Shown piece after piece: positions 1-10,509 of a DNA stretch of 64,000 nt. Source of the DNA: Vombatus ursinus (taxonomy: Eukaryota > Chordata > Mammalia > Diprotodontia > Vombatidae); the NCBI RefSeq assembly GCF_900497805.2, contig NW_020954569.1:29109694-29173693 (forward strand), written 5' to 3'. The notes beneath the pieces were generated by a model that searched no databases, was not told where the DNA came from, and saw nothing but the letters and a program-made list of their open reading frames with translations. The number at the start of each line of letters is the position of its first letter. Positions within the stretch are counted from its first letter, which is position 1. A program made the translations under genes and the position numbers.

Positions 1-490
1 TATTGTTCCCTTGGAGAAAATTCTAATGCTGTTTGTGGAATTTTCTGATAGCTAAGTGCTACTTTATTTACTAACTAGTTAAGTACCATTTTCATTAGGT
101 TGATTGAAATGATTTAATTCCAGATGGAGTTCAGAAAGATAGTGGCTGTCTTGTTATTTTTCAGTGAAAAAAAATGAGTTTTACTATCATCTCTTATATT
201 TATAACAATCACCTGCCGATAGCCTTCCACAATTAAATTGTTTCTTGTAACAAAAAAGTAAGAAAGAAAGACAACAAAAAAGTTAACTGAACAATGATTA
301 TGCCTGACAGTGCATAACACATTCTCCATCCATAATCCCTACTCCCTACTGTAGAAGGAAGTTATATTTACTAACTAGTATTCTGTGATTGAAAGTGTTT
401 ATTATAATTCATCAGAGTATTACTATTTTGAAGTGTTGCAATTTATATTATAATAGTCATTTATTGTTTATATTGATCTTTTATTTTTTC
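1..490. other. unassigned AT-rich sequence
   Basis: I see no recognisable gene, repeat family or RNA here. The open frames are short and rich in Phe/Leu/Ile/Asn, as expected from random AT-rich DNA. Confidence 0.5.
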
Positions 491-710
491 TTGGCACCTA
501 GTTGGCACAGTAGAAAGAATGCAGACCTAAAGTCAAAAAGCCCTAAGCACAAGTTTGGATATAGGATCTTATTAGCTATGTGAGCCCAGGCAAATAACTT
601 AATCTGTTTACTTCAGTTTTCTCATCACCTACCTCCCATGGTTATTGTGAGGATGAAATGAGAAAATAAAGTGTCTGACTCACAGAAGGCATATAGAAGT
701 TGCTTATTCC
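491..710 (+). repeat. MIR/THER1-type CORE-SINE
   Basis: The order of parts is that of a mammalian CORE-SINE: a degraded tRNA-like head (tggcacagtagaaagaatg), the core (tagctatgtgagcccaggca), the downstream block (cttcagttttctcatc) and an L2-like tail (gttattgtgaggatgaaatg, then an aggcatatagaag stretch). Divergence is high, so the copy is old. It is non-autonomous and would have relied on L2 enzymes. Confidence 0.8.
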
Positions 711-1620
711 TTTCTCTCCCTTTTATCTACTTCAAATTTAATATTTTCCTCTATCTTCAACCCCATATCATCAATATCTTTCTTTTGATTCTACAATTTT
801 CCATTATCTTGTTAATTGGATACTGTCATGTTATTCTCATCAAAAAAAAAAGTTATACAACTACAGCTGCTTTGTATAAATCAAGTTCCAAAGCATTAAT
901 TTTAAATGAATTTTTTTTTATCAGACTGTGCCTTTTTACAAAGCAGTTTACAACTTTATCCAAATGGAGAGGCACGAATAAAAATACCAAAGGGTCTGAC
1001 TACATTATTCACTAATAATGAAGTAAGAAAAAAAGGTTAATCCAATGAGAAATTAATTTATTTCAGTGTCAGAAGTTCAGTGGTCATAAGTACTCCAAAT
1101 ACAAAAGCCAATGAGACATTTCAAGATAAAAATACTAAACATAATGAATTATTATTACTTCTTAGCATTCTATGACAATCATGTCTCCAAAATTTTTAAT
1201 ATCATTTTAGCCATTCTCTTTAAATATGAATTCTTATTAGCTATTTGTTTAAATCCAACAAATCTCTGAGAAATGGCATGAGTTATTATTCATCTAAGTC
1301 CTTCCCTCCAAAAGTCAAAATTTTATTTAAATATACCAAATCAACATTTTCTGGACATCTTATAACAAACATGTAAACTTTGATAATAGATGCAATGTTA
1401 TTTTGGTTAACTTAAAGATTGACATGAGCAAGTCAGAGACAAACAAAAGGAAGCTGGACCACTTTTTTTTTTTTTTAGGTGCTAGTATTCATTTTTTTTT
1501 GGAGACATAAATGACAAAGCACTCCAGTATCTTTCCCAAGAATACCCTAAATAGGGTCACTAAAAGTTGGAAATGACTGAAAAGTGGCTGAAATTCATGT
1601 TTTATGTAATATGAATACAG
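711..1620. other. unassigned AT-rich sequence
   Basis: No repeat family or gene is recognised. The 114-codon open frame near 671-1015 begins inside the SINE tail and is rich in Phe/Ile/Leu; it resembles no protein I know. A poly-T run lies at 1463-1477 and another near 1491. Confidence 0.4.
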
Positions 1621-1624
1621 ACAG

Positions 1625-1860
1625 TTTGTATTAGTCAAAATAGTACCAGACTTGAAGGCAGAACAACTGAATTCAAATCCCAGCAACTACTCAATACTCA
1701 AGAAATTTCTGTATAACTTGTTCAATTTTTTAATAATCTTTCTCTGATCCTTAGTTTCTTCTTCTACAAAATCAGGGAAATTATCCTTATATTTACATGG
1801 ATTTTGTAAAAACACTATAGAAATGTGAGTTGTTAGCAACTCTTATGAATTAATGTGTCC
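1625..1860 (+). repeat. degenerate MIR-type SINE
   Basis: The head reads roughly as a tRNA-derived region (gaattcaaatccc is the B-box-like block). It is followed by a degraded core and the ccttagtttcttcttctacaaaat block equivalent to 'cctcagtttcctcatctgtaaaat'. It is very diverged. Confidence 0.55.
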
Positions 1861-2089
1861 TTGGTGAAGCCTTAGGCATACAGAAATTGGTAAAGTTATT
1901 GGTAAACATAGTATCGATGGATTTTTAAAGGTTTTTTTTTCTTAGTAATTTTTTGAAGAGAAATGAGAAAACATTAAAACATATAGTAGATAAAAGTAAG
2001 GGAGATGGGTTTGGAAGGAGGCTGTTGTAGTGACTAACCCCTTAAACATTTATACCAAAGAACAGGGTTCAAAAATAGAAAAATCAAAA

Positions 2090-2310
2090 ATCACAGGGTT
2101 AGGTAAGAGAGCTAGAAGGGACATTAAAAGTTTCTGAGTTCAACACCTTCATTTTATAGATAAGGAAACCAAAGTTCAGAGAGATTGTTTGACTCCCTCA
2201 GGGTCACCAGCTAATAAGTGTTTGAAGCAGGACTTGAACCCAAGTTTTCCTGATTCCATATCCAGCACTCTAGTTACCATCCCACACTACCTCTCAAGAA
2301 AAGAAGAGAC
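2090..2310 (-). repeat. MIR3-like SINE, antisense
   Basis: Plus-strand landmarks are the reverse of a MIR family: gagctagaagggacatt, cattttatagataaggaaac, ggtcaccagctaataagtg, and gacttgaacccaag (complement of the B box). The edges are approximate. Confidence 0.75.
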
Positions 2311-2639
2311 TTTCTTTTTTTGTTTGTTTGCTTTTGTTATGTACTCTCCTTTCCTCTCTCTCCACCCCCCTCATTGAGAGGACAAATAATTTGATATAGG
2401 TTGAAGTGTCAAAGTTATTTCAGAATAAGTAGAATGAAGAAAGCCACCCAGCAGACATACATGGTTTCCAAAAATTGTAGTGTCATTTCAAGCTTTAACA
2501 ATTTAGACAATTAAATATTCTTAACTTAAAATGGTACTAAGATTTTGGAGATACAGGTATACTTGTCTCTGATTTTTTTTCTTATTTTTTTCTTTTTTCA
2601 TATTAAACATTCATTAATTTATTTATTTTTAGTTTTCAA

Positions 2640-3240
2640 CATTCACTTCCACAAGATTTTGAGTTCCCAATTTTCTCCTCATCTCACTCCTCTTCCCGCA
2701 CCAAGATGGTGTGCATTCTGAATACCCTTTTCCCTAATCTGCCCTCCTTTCTATCTCTTCTTTTATCCCTTCCCCTTCTGTTTTCCTGTAGGGCAGAATA
2801 GATTTCTATACCCCATTGCCTGTATATCTTATTTTTCAGTTGTATATGAAAACAATTTTTGATATTTGTTTTTAAAACTTGGGGTTCCAAGTTTTCTCCC
2901 TTCCTCCCTCCCCACTCACCCTCATTGAGGAGGCAAGCAACTTGATACATGTTAAACATGTGTAGTCATACAAAACACTTCTATAGTAGTCATGTTGTGA
3001 AAAACTAACTATATTTCCCTTTATCCTATCCCGCACCTCATTTATTCTATTCTCTCTTTTAACCCTGTCCTTCCTCAGAAGTGTTTGCTTGTGTTTAACC
3101 CCTCTCTAAATCTGCCCTCCCTTCCATCATTTCCCTCCTCTCTTATCCCCTTCCCCTATATTTTCCTGTAGGGTAAGATAGATTCCCATACCCAATTGAG
3201 TGTGTAAGTTATTCTATCCCTCCTTAAGCCAATTCTGACA
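2640..3240 (-). repeat. HAL1 3' tail with two repeated modules
   Basis: Two similar pyrimidine-rich modules (plus strand) occur in series. Each runs through aatctgccctcc, then a cccttcccct block, then ttttcctgtagggnaaga and a tagattnctatacc block. They lie at about 2730-2815 and 3105-3205. Between them sits an L1-type 3'-UTR end (2840-3000) with the tcattgaggaggcaagcaac and catgtgtagtcat landmarks. The outermost end (2605-2680) is a second L1-type 3' end. The same arrangement recurs at 33711-34545 and 57129-57870. Confidence 0.7.
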
Positions 3241-3254
3241 AGAATAAGATTCAT

Positions 3255-3731
3255 TCAGGAATGTTTGGAAGTCTCCTGTTTTGTGAATATCCATCTCCTC
3301 CCCTGAAAGATCATGCTCATGCTTGCTGGGTAGTTGATCTTTGTCTGTAATCCAAGTTCCTTTGCCTTAAGGAATATCATATGCCACACCCTACAGTCTT
3401 TTAATGTAAAAAGCTGCAAGGTCCTGACTGTGGTTCCATGATATTTAAATTGTTTCTTTCTGTCTGCTTGCAGTATTTTCTCTTTGACCTGGTAATTTTG
3501 GAATTTGGCTACTATATTCCTTGGCATTTTCAATTTGGGATCTCTTTCAAGAGTTGATTGGTGGATTCTTTCTTTGACTTTTTTACCTTCTGGTTCAAGG
3601 ACCTTAGGGCACTTTTCCTTGATGATTTCCTGAAAGACACTGTCTAAGCTCTTTTTATCCTTGTGATTTTCAAATAGACCAATAATTTTTAAATTGTCTC
3701 TCCTGGATTGATTTTCCAGGTCAGTTACCAA
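3255..3731 (-). pseudogene. L1/HAL1 ORF1p C-terminal half
   Basis: This open stretch of 158 codons aligns by eye with the RNA-binding part of L1 ORF1p. It begins with LENQSRRDNLKIIGL (start of the RRM), continues through KERIHQSTLERDPKLKMPRN and IVAKFQNYQVKEKIL, and ends with the C-terminal domain (LGLQTKINYPASMSMIFQGR). ORF1p is the trimeric nucleic-acid chaperone of the L1 particle. The coiled coil lies upstream (higher coordinates) and is interrupted by stops. The Met at the start of this stretch is internal, not the native start. Confidence 0.85.
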
Positions 3732-4215
3732 TGAGGTATTTTACATTTTCATCTCTTTTTTCATTCTTTTATTTCTGTTTGACTGATTCTTACTCTCTCA
3801 TAGAATCATTAACTTCCATTTGCTCAATTCTAATTTTTAACAAATTGGTTTCTCTTATTAGATTTTGTACCTCCTTCCCCATTTGACCAATTGTATTTTT
3901 TAAGGACTTTTTAATCTCTTGATAATTTCTTGAAAGATGATATCTATGTTCTTTTTTTGATCATGGCTTTCAGGTAATCCAATAATTTTTAAGTTCTCTC
4001 TCCTGGATCTATTTTCCAGGTCAGTTGTTTTTCCAATGAGATAGTTCACATTTTCTTCTATTTTTTTTCATTCCTTTGGTTTTGTTTTATAATTTCTTGA
4101 TTTCTCATGAAGTTATTAGCTTCTATTTGCTCCATTCTAATTTTTAAGGAAATATTTTCTTCAGTGCCCTTTTGGGCTTCCTTTTCCATTTGACCAATTC
4201 TGCTATTAAAGGCAT
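3619..4215 (-). repeat. ~300-bp internal duplication inside ORF1
   Basis: The block from cttgatgatttcctgaaaga to the ccatttgaccaatt motif (3619-3905) recurs as 3918-4200 in the same order: gatcatggctttcagg, taattttta, tctcctggat, ttttccaggtcagtt, aatgagat, ttttcattc, cattctaatttttaa. I estimate roughly three quarters identity, so the duplication is old, or two diverged copies were recombined. It covers the end of the coiled coil and the start of the RRM. Confidence 0.7.
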
Positions 4216-5237
4216 TCTTTTCCTCATTGGCTTTTTGGACCTCTTTTGCAATATGGGTTAGGCTATTTTTTTTTTTAATGTGTTATTTTCTTCAGTATTT
4301 TTTAGGTCTTCTTCAGCAAGCTGTTGACTTATTTTTCATGATTTTTTTGCATCATTCTCATTTCCCTTACCAGGTTTTTCTCTACTTCTTTTACTTACTT
4401 TTCAAAATCTTTTTTGAGCTCTTCCATGGCCTGGGACTGATTCATATTTTTCTTGGAGGCTTTGGATGTAGGAGCTTTGACTTTGTTGTCTTCTTCTGGT
4501 TGTATGTTTTGATCTTCTTTGTCACCAAAGTAAAATTCTATGGTCTGACTTTTTTTTTTGTGCTATTTCTTCATGATCCCATCCAATTACTTGAGTTTTA
4601 AACTCTGTATTAAGGTAAGGGTCTACTTCCACTGTGAAGAATGTACTATTCCAAGCTTTGGGTCTTTTGTGCAACTGTTTTTGGAGATACTTCTAGGGAC
4701 CTATAAATTTTCTATGGAGGTAAGATCAAGGACGAGGTGTTTACTTCTTTCCTGTCCTGTGTTCTGGTCTATGACTGACCACAAGCGCTCTTTTCTGTCT
4801 TGGAACTGTGAGGAGGATTCCCTCTCCACCACCACCACAAGCTCCACCATACCAGCACTCTTCCTTGTGCCAAGACTGCCACCCAGAGCTGTGACCCAGA
4901 TCCAAGAATGGCCAAAGTAAGAGAATCCTGCCTCAGCATCAGCAAAGAGATCCCCACAATCCCTGTCTGATCAGCCACTCAATTCTCCCTGAGGACTGCT
5001 CCAGGTTTCGCTGAGGCCTGGTCTTTGCCTGTGCAGCCTGTGTGGCCCAAACTGAACTGTGCTACTCTCCGCACCCAGCACAACAGATCTTTCCAGTCAA
5101 CTATCCAGGTTGTCTTGGGCTGGAAATTTGTTTCACTCTTTTTGTTGGTTCTGCTGCTCTACAGTTTGTTTAGAGCCATTTTTAAAGGTATTTGGAGGGG
5201 TTTGGGGGTAGCTCAAGCAAGTCACTGCTTTAACTCT

Positions 5238-5248
5238 GCCATCTTGGC
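5238..5248 (-). promoter_or_regulatory. YY1-like site at the HAL1 5' end
   Basis: The minus strand reads gccaagatggc about ten bases inside the element start. Human L1 carries the same CAAGATGGC block near its 5' end, where YY1 is known to set the transcription start. The site is seen directly; function here is inferred. Confidence 0.5.
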
Positions 5249-5379
5249 TTAGCCCCTGAGACCTGGATCACTTTTAAAATGGTCTTTAAAGAATATTAAA
5301 ATTAATTCTGCATAATTCGAACATCCTGCAGTCTCCTATTTACTTTCTATAGTTCAAATAGTTTTTTCGCTGTGCCTGA

Positions 5380-5740
5380 CACACAATATTCCATCTTTCA
5401 TCTATATGCCTTTATACAATCTGCTCCCTTGCCTCATGCCTCGAATGAACTCTCATGATCTTTGCCTTTTAGAATCTCTAACTTCTCTCAAAGCTCAACT
5501 GAAGCTCCGTCTCTTACTTGTGACCATTCTTGATTTTCCAGTTATTAGAGCCTCACTATGGAAATTTATTTGTCTGTCTTAAAAAAAAAGATACTCTTCT
5601 GTTTCTGACACTAGACCATAACCTTATTGAGAGAAGGAAGTAATTAATTTCTATCCCCAGTGTTTTGCATAGTGTCTGACTCATAGCAGGTTAATTAATG
5701 CTTAATGCTTATTGATTATTGATTTATACCAATTATCTTA
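5380..5740 (+). repeat. L2 LINE 3' end
   Basis: It reads like the L2 3' region: a degraded coding end (agaatctctaacttctctcaaagctcaactgaag), then tatccccagtgttttgcatagtgtctgactcatagcaggt, then the taat/ttgatt terminal repeats. It is 5'-truncated. Confidence 0.75.
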
Positions 5741-6223
5741 TTATGTTAAAAACTTGATATAATTCAGCAAATTATATTTTTCTCAGGCTCCAGGAAAGCT
5801 AATCCTCAAAGAATTTAAATTTACTCCAGTGCCCACAACCAGTAGTCTTCACAAAATTAACTCTTTCTAATCTTGCTATGTGTTTATCACAGGCTTCCAA
5901 GAATGGTATTCTTGTGATGATGATAATCATTTCCTAAATTTCTGATGATCAAATACTCCATCCCCAATGTTATTTCAGGCACTTGTATCCAAAAGATTAA
6001 TGAACATGCACACGAGTTTCTTTTGTAATCTGTGAGCTTTCAGAAACATGAATGATCTATCCACTGATATGGTTCTTAAATTCTGCCTGTCTTAGTATAT
6101 AGTTTCATAATTTGTAGTACCAAACTACCACTAAGTAGATAAGCTACTATAAATTAGACTAATCTTTCTTTTCTGGACTTGTCTTAGCACAGCAACCACA
6201 CAGTTCATCGTTAGTACTACTTG

Positions 6224-6226
<3 letters not shown>
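5741..6226. other. unassigned AT-rich sequence
   Basis: No known repeat or gene is recognised between the L2 end and the (GT)n tract. Confidence 0.4.

Positions 6227-6262
<36 letters not shown>
6227..6262. repeat. (GT)18 microsatellite
   Basis: An uninterrupted GT tract followed by an atgtg tail. Confidence 0.97.
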
Positions 6263-6268
<6 letters not shown>

Positions 6269-6311
6269 TGAGGTGGGGAGAGCACTAACTGTACTTGCAC
6301 TTCTTTGGCTT

Positions 6312-6605
6312 AACCTCCAGTCAATCAACATTTATTAAGTCCACTAAAAGACAGATGCTGTGCTAAGTGTTACAGATGCAAAAAGTAGCAAAAGATAGCC
6401 CCTGTCCTCAATAACCAGGCAAACATGCAAATCAATATGCAAACAAATGTAACAATGCAAGGTATATACTGGGTAAATAGAAAATAATTGAGAGGGAAGG
6501 CATTAGGATTTACAGTGGTTAGGGAAGATTTCCTGTAAAAGGCGGGATATTAGTTGGGACTTAAAAGAATTCAGGGAAGTCAATAGTCAGAGTGGAGTGC
6601 TTTCT
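6312..6605 (-). repeat. L2 LINE 3' end, antisense
   Basis: Antisense L2 landmarks run in order: tcaatcaacatttattaagt (complement of the terminal repeat), gatgctgtgctaagtgtta, agcccctgtcctcaataa, a purine-rich stretch with gggaagatttcctgtaaaagg, and gttgggacttaaaagaattcaggg. Confidence 0.8.
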
Positions 6606-7267
6606 CTGTTCAAAAACGAGATATTAGACAGAGACTATGTCAGAGTTTAGATGTAAGCATTCACAGTTTTATATGAAGCAAATACAATAACATTCATTTT
6701 CCTCTCCTAGATACGTTAAATGTACTCATGCTTTCTTCACCTATAGGCTGGGAGACTCTTTTTTCTGACTCAGCAGTTTATAGAACATACTTATAAACAG
6801 AGATGTCACAGTTTTCCTTTCAATGCATTAAGATATAATAAAGTACTAATGATTTTTTTCTTTCCTCTGGAGGTAGGAGGATTATTGATAAGATTGATGC
6901 TATTTCTTTCAAGTGAAGCATTCACAAAATATTAGTAAGAGATCAATTAAAATGATAGATTTGCAAGAAAAAAGTGTCAAAAGCTATTTTTCAAGTTCTC
7001 CAGGGTCAAGAGAAACTCCATTCATGACTAATCACATATCTTCCTCATTTGCTCTTATATCCATTTACATTTTTAAGTCTAGAATTTGCTTTTCCTTTAC
7101 ATTTAATTAGTTCTAAAACAGCTTGATTAAGTAATTTAAAGTCAGAGAAATCCTTGGTAGTGTTTTTTTCCCCCTTTCCATCATGTATATCTTAATTCCT
7201 AGAATCCAAGAAGTTGATCTTGTCCAAAGTTTAATTTAAAGCACCTAATCTCAGAGGTTTGTTTGTG
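6606..7267. other. unassigned sequence
   Basis: No repeat family or gene is recognised. The 65-codon frame at 6913-7110 has no recognisable homologue. Confidence 0.4.
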
Positions 7268-7337
7268 TGTACATACACACACAGATACACACATACTCAC
7301 ACATATATGTGTGTGTGTATATATATGTATATATATG
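7268..7337. repeat. mixed CA/TG/TA tract, self-complementary
   Basis: A CA-rich stretch is followed by a TG-rich and then a TA-rich stretch, so the tract can fold on itself. Confidence 0.85.
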
Positions 7338-7354
7338 CAGTTGGCTATAGGAAT

Positions 7355-8233
7355 ATAGCTTGAAAACAGGGAAGTAAGAAGGGACAGGTATGAGATAAAG
7401 GCAGGAGGGCAGATTAAGGGAAGCAGGGAGACAATAATCAGAAGCAAAACAATCTTTTGAGGAGACATATAGTTAAAAAAAGAAAAGGAGGACAAACAAA
7501 ACAGATAGAAGAAATATATAATAATCATAATAACTATGCATGTGAATGGGATGAACTCACTCATAATATAAGAGAATGGATTAGAAACCAAAATCCAAGG
7601 GGCAGATAAGTTTACACAGTGGATAGAGTTTTCACTTTGGAGTCAGGAGAACCTGAATTCAAATCCAGCCTTAGACACTTGACACACTATCTGTGTGACC
7701 CTGGGCAAGACATTTAACTCTGATTGCCTCACCAAAAAGCAAAAACAAAATGTAAAAGAAAAAACATAATTAAAACTGAAAGACACACACAGGGTTAAAT
7801 AAGAGAATCAATGAAAAAACAACTGTAAATGAAGGAAGCCTAGCGGTACCAGATTTCAAACTATATTACAATGCAGTAATCATGAAAATAATCTAATACT
7901 GGCCAAATAAGAGAGAAGAGGATCAGGGGTAATAAAATGAAGTAGTAAATGACCATAATAATCTAGTATTTGATCAACCAAAAGATCCAAGTTTTTGGAG
8001 TAAGAACTCATCATTTCCTGAAAATTGTTAAAAAAAAATGGAAAGCATTTCAACAAAAACTAGTCATATTATGCACAAAGGTCATATATGTATCTGACCA
8101 AACAAAAGAGAAGGGGGTCGTGAGAGGTAAAATAGATAATTTTGATTACATAAAATTAAAAAGGGTTTTCACAAACAAAAACAATGCATCTAAAATTACA
8201 ATGTAAAAAATAAAAACAGTATAAAAAATTTCT
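7355..8233 (+). mobile_element. L1 fragment, ORF2 with large internal deletion
   Basis: From 7355 to 7590 the sequence matches the ORF1-ORF2 spacer and the start of ORF2 as seen at 19000-19200 (gggcagattaagggaagcaggg, then gtgaatgggatgaact). A SINE interrupts it. From 7770 it resumes in the endonuclease (gaaagacacacacaggg) and then jumps to the C-terminal third of ORF2 (AVPDFKLYYNAVIMK-like reading, then the FDQPKDPSFWSKNSSF-like block). Most of the endonuclease and all of the RT are missing. The L1 at 8234 abuts its right edge. Confidence 0.7.
7598..7765 (+). repeat. marsupial tRNA-derived SINE
   Basis: The SINE runs from ggggcagataagtttacaca through gtggatagag, ttggagtcaggagaacctga, attcaaatccagcc (B box), tatctgtgtgaccctgggca and ttaactctgattgcctc into an A-rich tail. 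This is the short form without the RTE-like 3' block. It sits inside the endonuclease region of the L1 fragment. Confidence 0.85.
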
Positions 8234-9149
8234 GGGAGTAGAACCAAATATTAGAGTATAGGAAACACTATAGTCAAGATCTCCCAATATTCCCCTCCAA
8301 AACACTTAAAAATGATTCCTCAGAGTTAATTCTGGAGTGGAAAAGTCAATAAAAAGTAAGAGTGAGACATTCTTCTAGCCCAAGACAACTTAGGATATCA
8401 CAACAAGAGATCTGTGACATGAGTTAGAGGTTTGGAGCCAACATGAATGCAACAACAGTGGTAGAATGTGGTTGTGGAGACAGCAGTAGCAGCAACTTTG
8501 GAACCTCCAAAGCCAGAGATGGTAAAGGGATCATAGAATTGGTCAGAAAGTTATTATGGGGGACTTGTATGATAGTAATGGGGGTAGGACTGTACACTGT
8601 TTGGCAACTCCATTGCCTATATCCACTTCCAAGTCATACTTCAAGGCAAAGAGGAGCAATTTCAGTCAAGAAAAGAGGACAGTTTTAAAATCAAGTTGAA
8701 ACTCAAGAAATAGAGTAGAAAAAATGAGCAAGCAACAAAGAAAGAACTTGACTATTAAAAAAAAATTACTACGGTGACAGGGAAACACAAACTCAGAGGA
8801 AGACAATGAAGTCATAATAGCTGCAAGCAAAGTCCCAAAGAAAAATGTGAATTGGACACAAGACCAAAAATAATTCCTGAGTGAACTAAAAAAAAATAAA
8901 AACTAAAATCTATTAAGAGACATAGAGAAAAATTGAGTAAAGAAATGAGAGGAAGGGGAGGAAATTATTTTTTAAAAGTTATTAAGAGCGTTATAAAAAA
9001 TAGTAACAAGAATTAATAAATGACATAATAACTTAAACAGAATTAGCCTAATGGTAAAAGAGATACAAATTTTCATTGGCACAAATAATTATTAAAAAAT
9101 GGCCAAATGAAAGAAGAGGTTCAAAGACTTTTGAAGAATATAATTCCTT

Positions 9150-9165
9150 AACAATTAGAGTTTTG
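9150..9165. repeat. left target-site duplication of SINE
   Basis: aacaattagagttttg here matches aacaattagaattttg at 9321-9336 (15 of 16), bracketing the antisense SINE. Confidence 0.85.
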
Positions 9166-9320
9166 TTTTGTTTTGTTTTGTTTTGTTTTGTTTTGTTTTT
9201 AGGCAATTGGGGTTAAATGACTTGCCCAGGGTCACTCAGCTAGTAAGTGTCAAGTGTTTGAACTCAGGTCCTCCTGACTTCAGGGTCAGTGCTCTATCCA
9301 CTGTGCCACCTAGCTGCCCC
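9166..9320 (-). repeat. marsupial tRNA-derived SINE, antisense, with TSD
   Basis: A poly(TTTTG) tract is followed by the reverse of the SINE: gacttgcccagggtcact, agctagtaagtgtcaagtg, gaactcaggtcctcctgac, tgctctatccactgtgccac, ctagctgcccc. A 16-bp target-site duplication flanks it inside L1 copy A, so it postdates that L1. Confidence 0.92.
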
Positions 9321-9336
9321 AACAATTAGAATTTTG
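9321..9336. repeat. right target-site duplication of SINE
   Basis: Second copy of the 16-bp duplication that starts at 9150; one mismatch. Confidence 0.85.
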
Positions 9337-10509
9337 GCAAGTGAAAACTGAAGACTCCAGGAGACATCAAGAGACAATAAAACAAAGTCAAAATAATGAA
9401 AAAAAAGAGAGAAGAAAATGTGAAAATTTTCATCAGGGGAAAAGAAAAACAATTGAACTGGAAAATCAATCTAGGATAGATGATTTTAGAACTGTTATAT
9501 TACATAAAAGCCATGATGAAAAAAAAAAGAGCCCACAAAATTTATTCCAATAAATTATAAAGAAAAACTGTCCCAGTAACCTAGAACCAGAGGGTAAAAT
9601 AAAAATTGAAATTATCCACCAATCACCATTTGAAAGAGCTCCCAAAATGAAAACTCCTATGAATATTATAGCCACATTTTAGAGCTTCAGTGTCAAAAAG
9701 AAAATCCTTCAAGTTGCCAGAAAATCACAGGAGAAATGATAAAAATTGAAAGTAAAAAAAAAAACAAAAAAATAAAAGACTACAAAAAATAAAACTAGAA
9801 GCTGGCTTTATGGGAAAAAAATAAAGCAGAAAAGCCATTTGTTGATTTAATTAATCAAAACTGAGATAGAATAAATTAACAGTATCAAAATTGAAAAGGG
9901 CAAATACCTCAACAATGAAGATCAAATTAAAATAATTACTGTGAATTATTTTATCCAATTATATACCACTAAAATTGACAATCTTGGTGAAACAGATGAA
10001 AATTTACAAAATATAAGCTGGCCAGGTTAACAGAAAAGGAAATATAATGCTTTAATAACACTATCTTAAAAAATAGAAAGTGAATAAACCATAAATGGGG
10101 TCCCAAAGAAAAAATCTGGAGGATCAGATGGATTTACAAGTAAATTTTGATAATTAAAGATCAACTAATACTTTTGGCAAAGAAGAAGTTCTATAAAATT
10201 CCTTCTATGACACAAATATGGTTTTAATACATAAATCATGGAGAGCAAAACTGTGAGAGAATATTCTGGGCCAATTTTCCTAATGAATAACAATGCATGA
10301 ATTTTAAATAAAATACTCCTAAGGAGATTACAGTTAGTAATCAATATTTCATAAATATACACTATGAGCAAATAGGATTTGTACAAAAAATGCAAAAATG
10401 ACTTAGTATTAGGGAAAATTTTAAACATTATTAATTATAGCAAAAAAAAAACCCCAAGTCCTATGATTATATCAAGAAGTAAAGAAAAATAAAACTATTG
10501 AGAAAATAC

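Larger units (their letters stand above)
2571..5256 (-). mobile_element. HAL1-like (ORF1-only) LINE, near full length
   Basis: Read on the minus strand this is a retrotransposon with a 5' UTR starting at about 5256, an L1 ORF1 region (about 4600 to 3255), a purine-rich 3' tail (3240 to 2640) and an A-rich end (poly-T on the plus strand at 2571-2596). There is no endonuclease or reverse transcriptase sequence between ORF1 and the tail. This ORF1-only plan is that of half-L1 (HAL1) elements known from therian mammals. The 5' end resembles that of the L1 starting at 17461, including the CCAAGATGGC block. A long internal duplication and stop codons disrupt ORF1. No convincing target-site duplication was found. 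The element would have needed L1 ORF2 in trans. Confidence 0.75.

Noticed and set aside
4227-4920. Plus-strand frames of about 120 codons, Phe/Leu-rich
   Set aside because: They are the antisense shadow of the HAL1 ORF1 and 5' UTR on the minus strand.
2571-5256. Target-site duplication for the HAL1 (ttaaaatggt near 2527 and 5274)
   Set aside because: The 10-base match does not abut the poly-T end, so it is likely chance.
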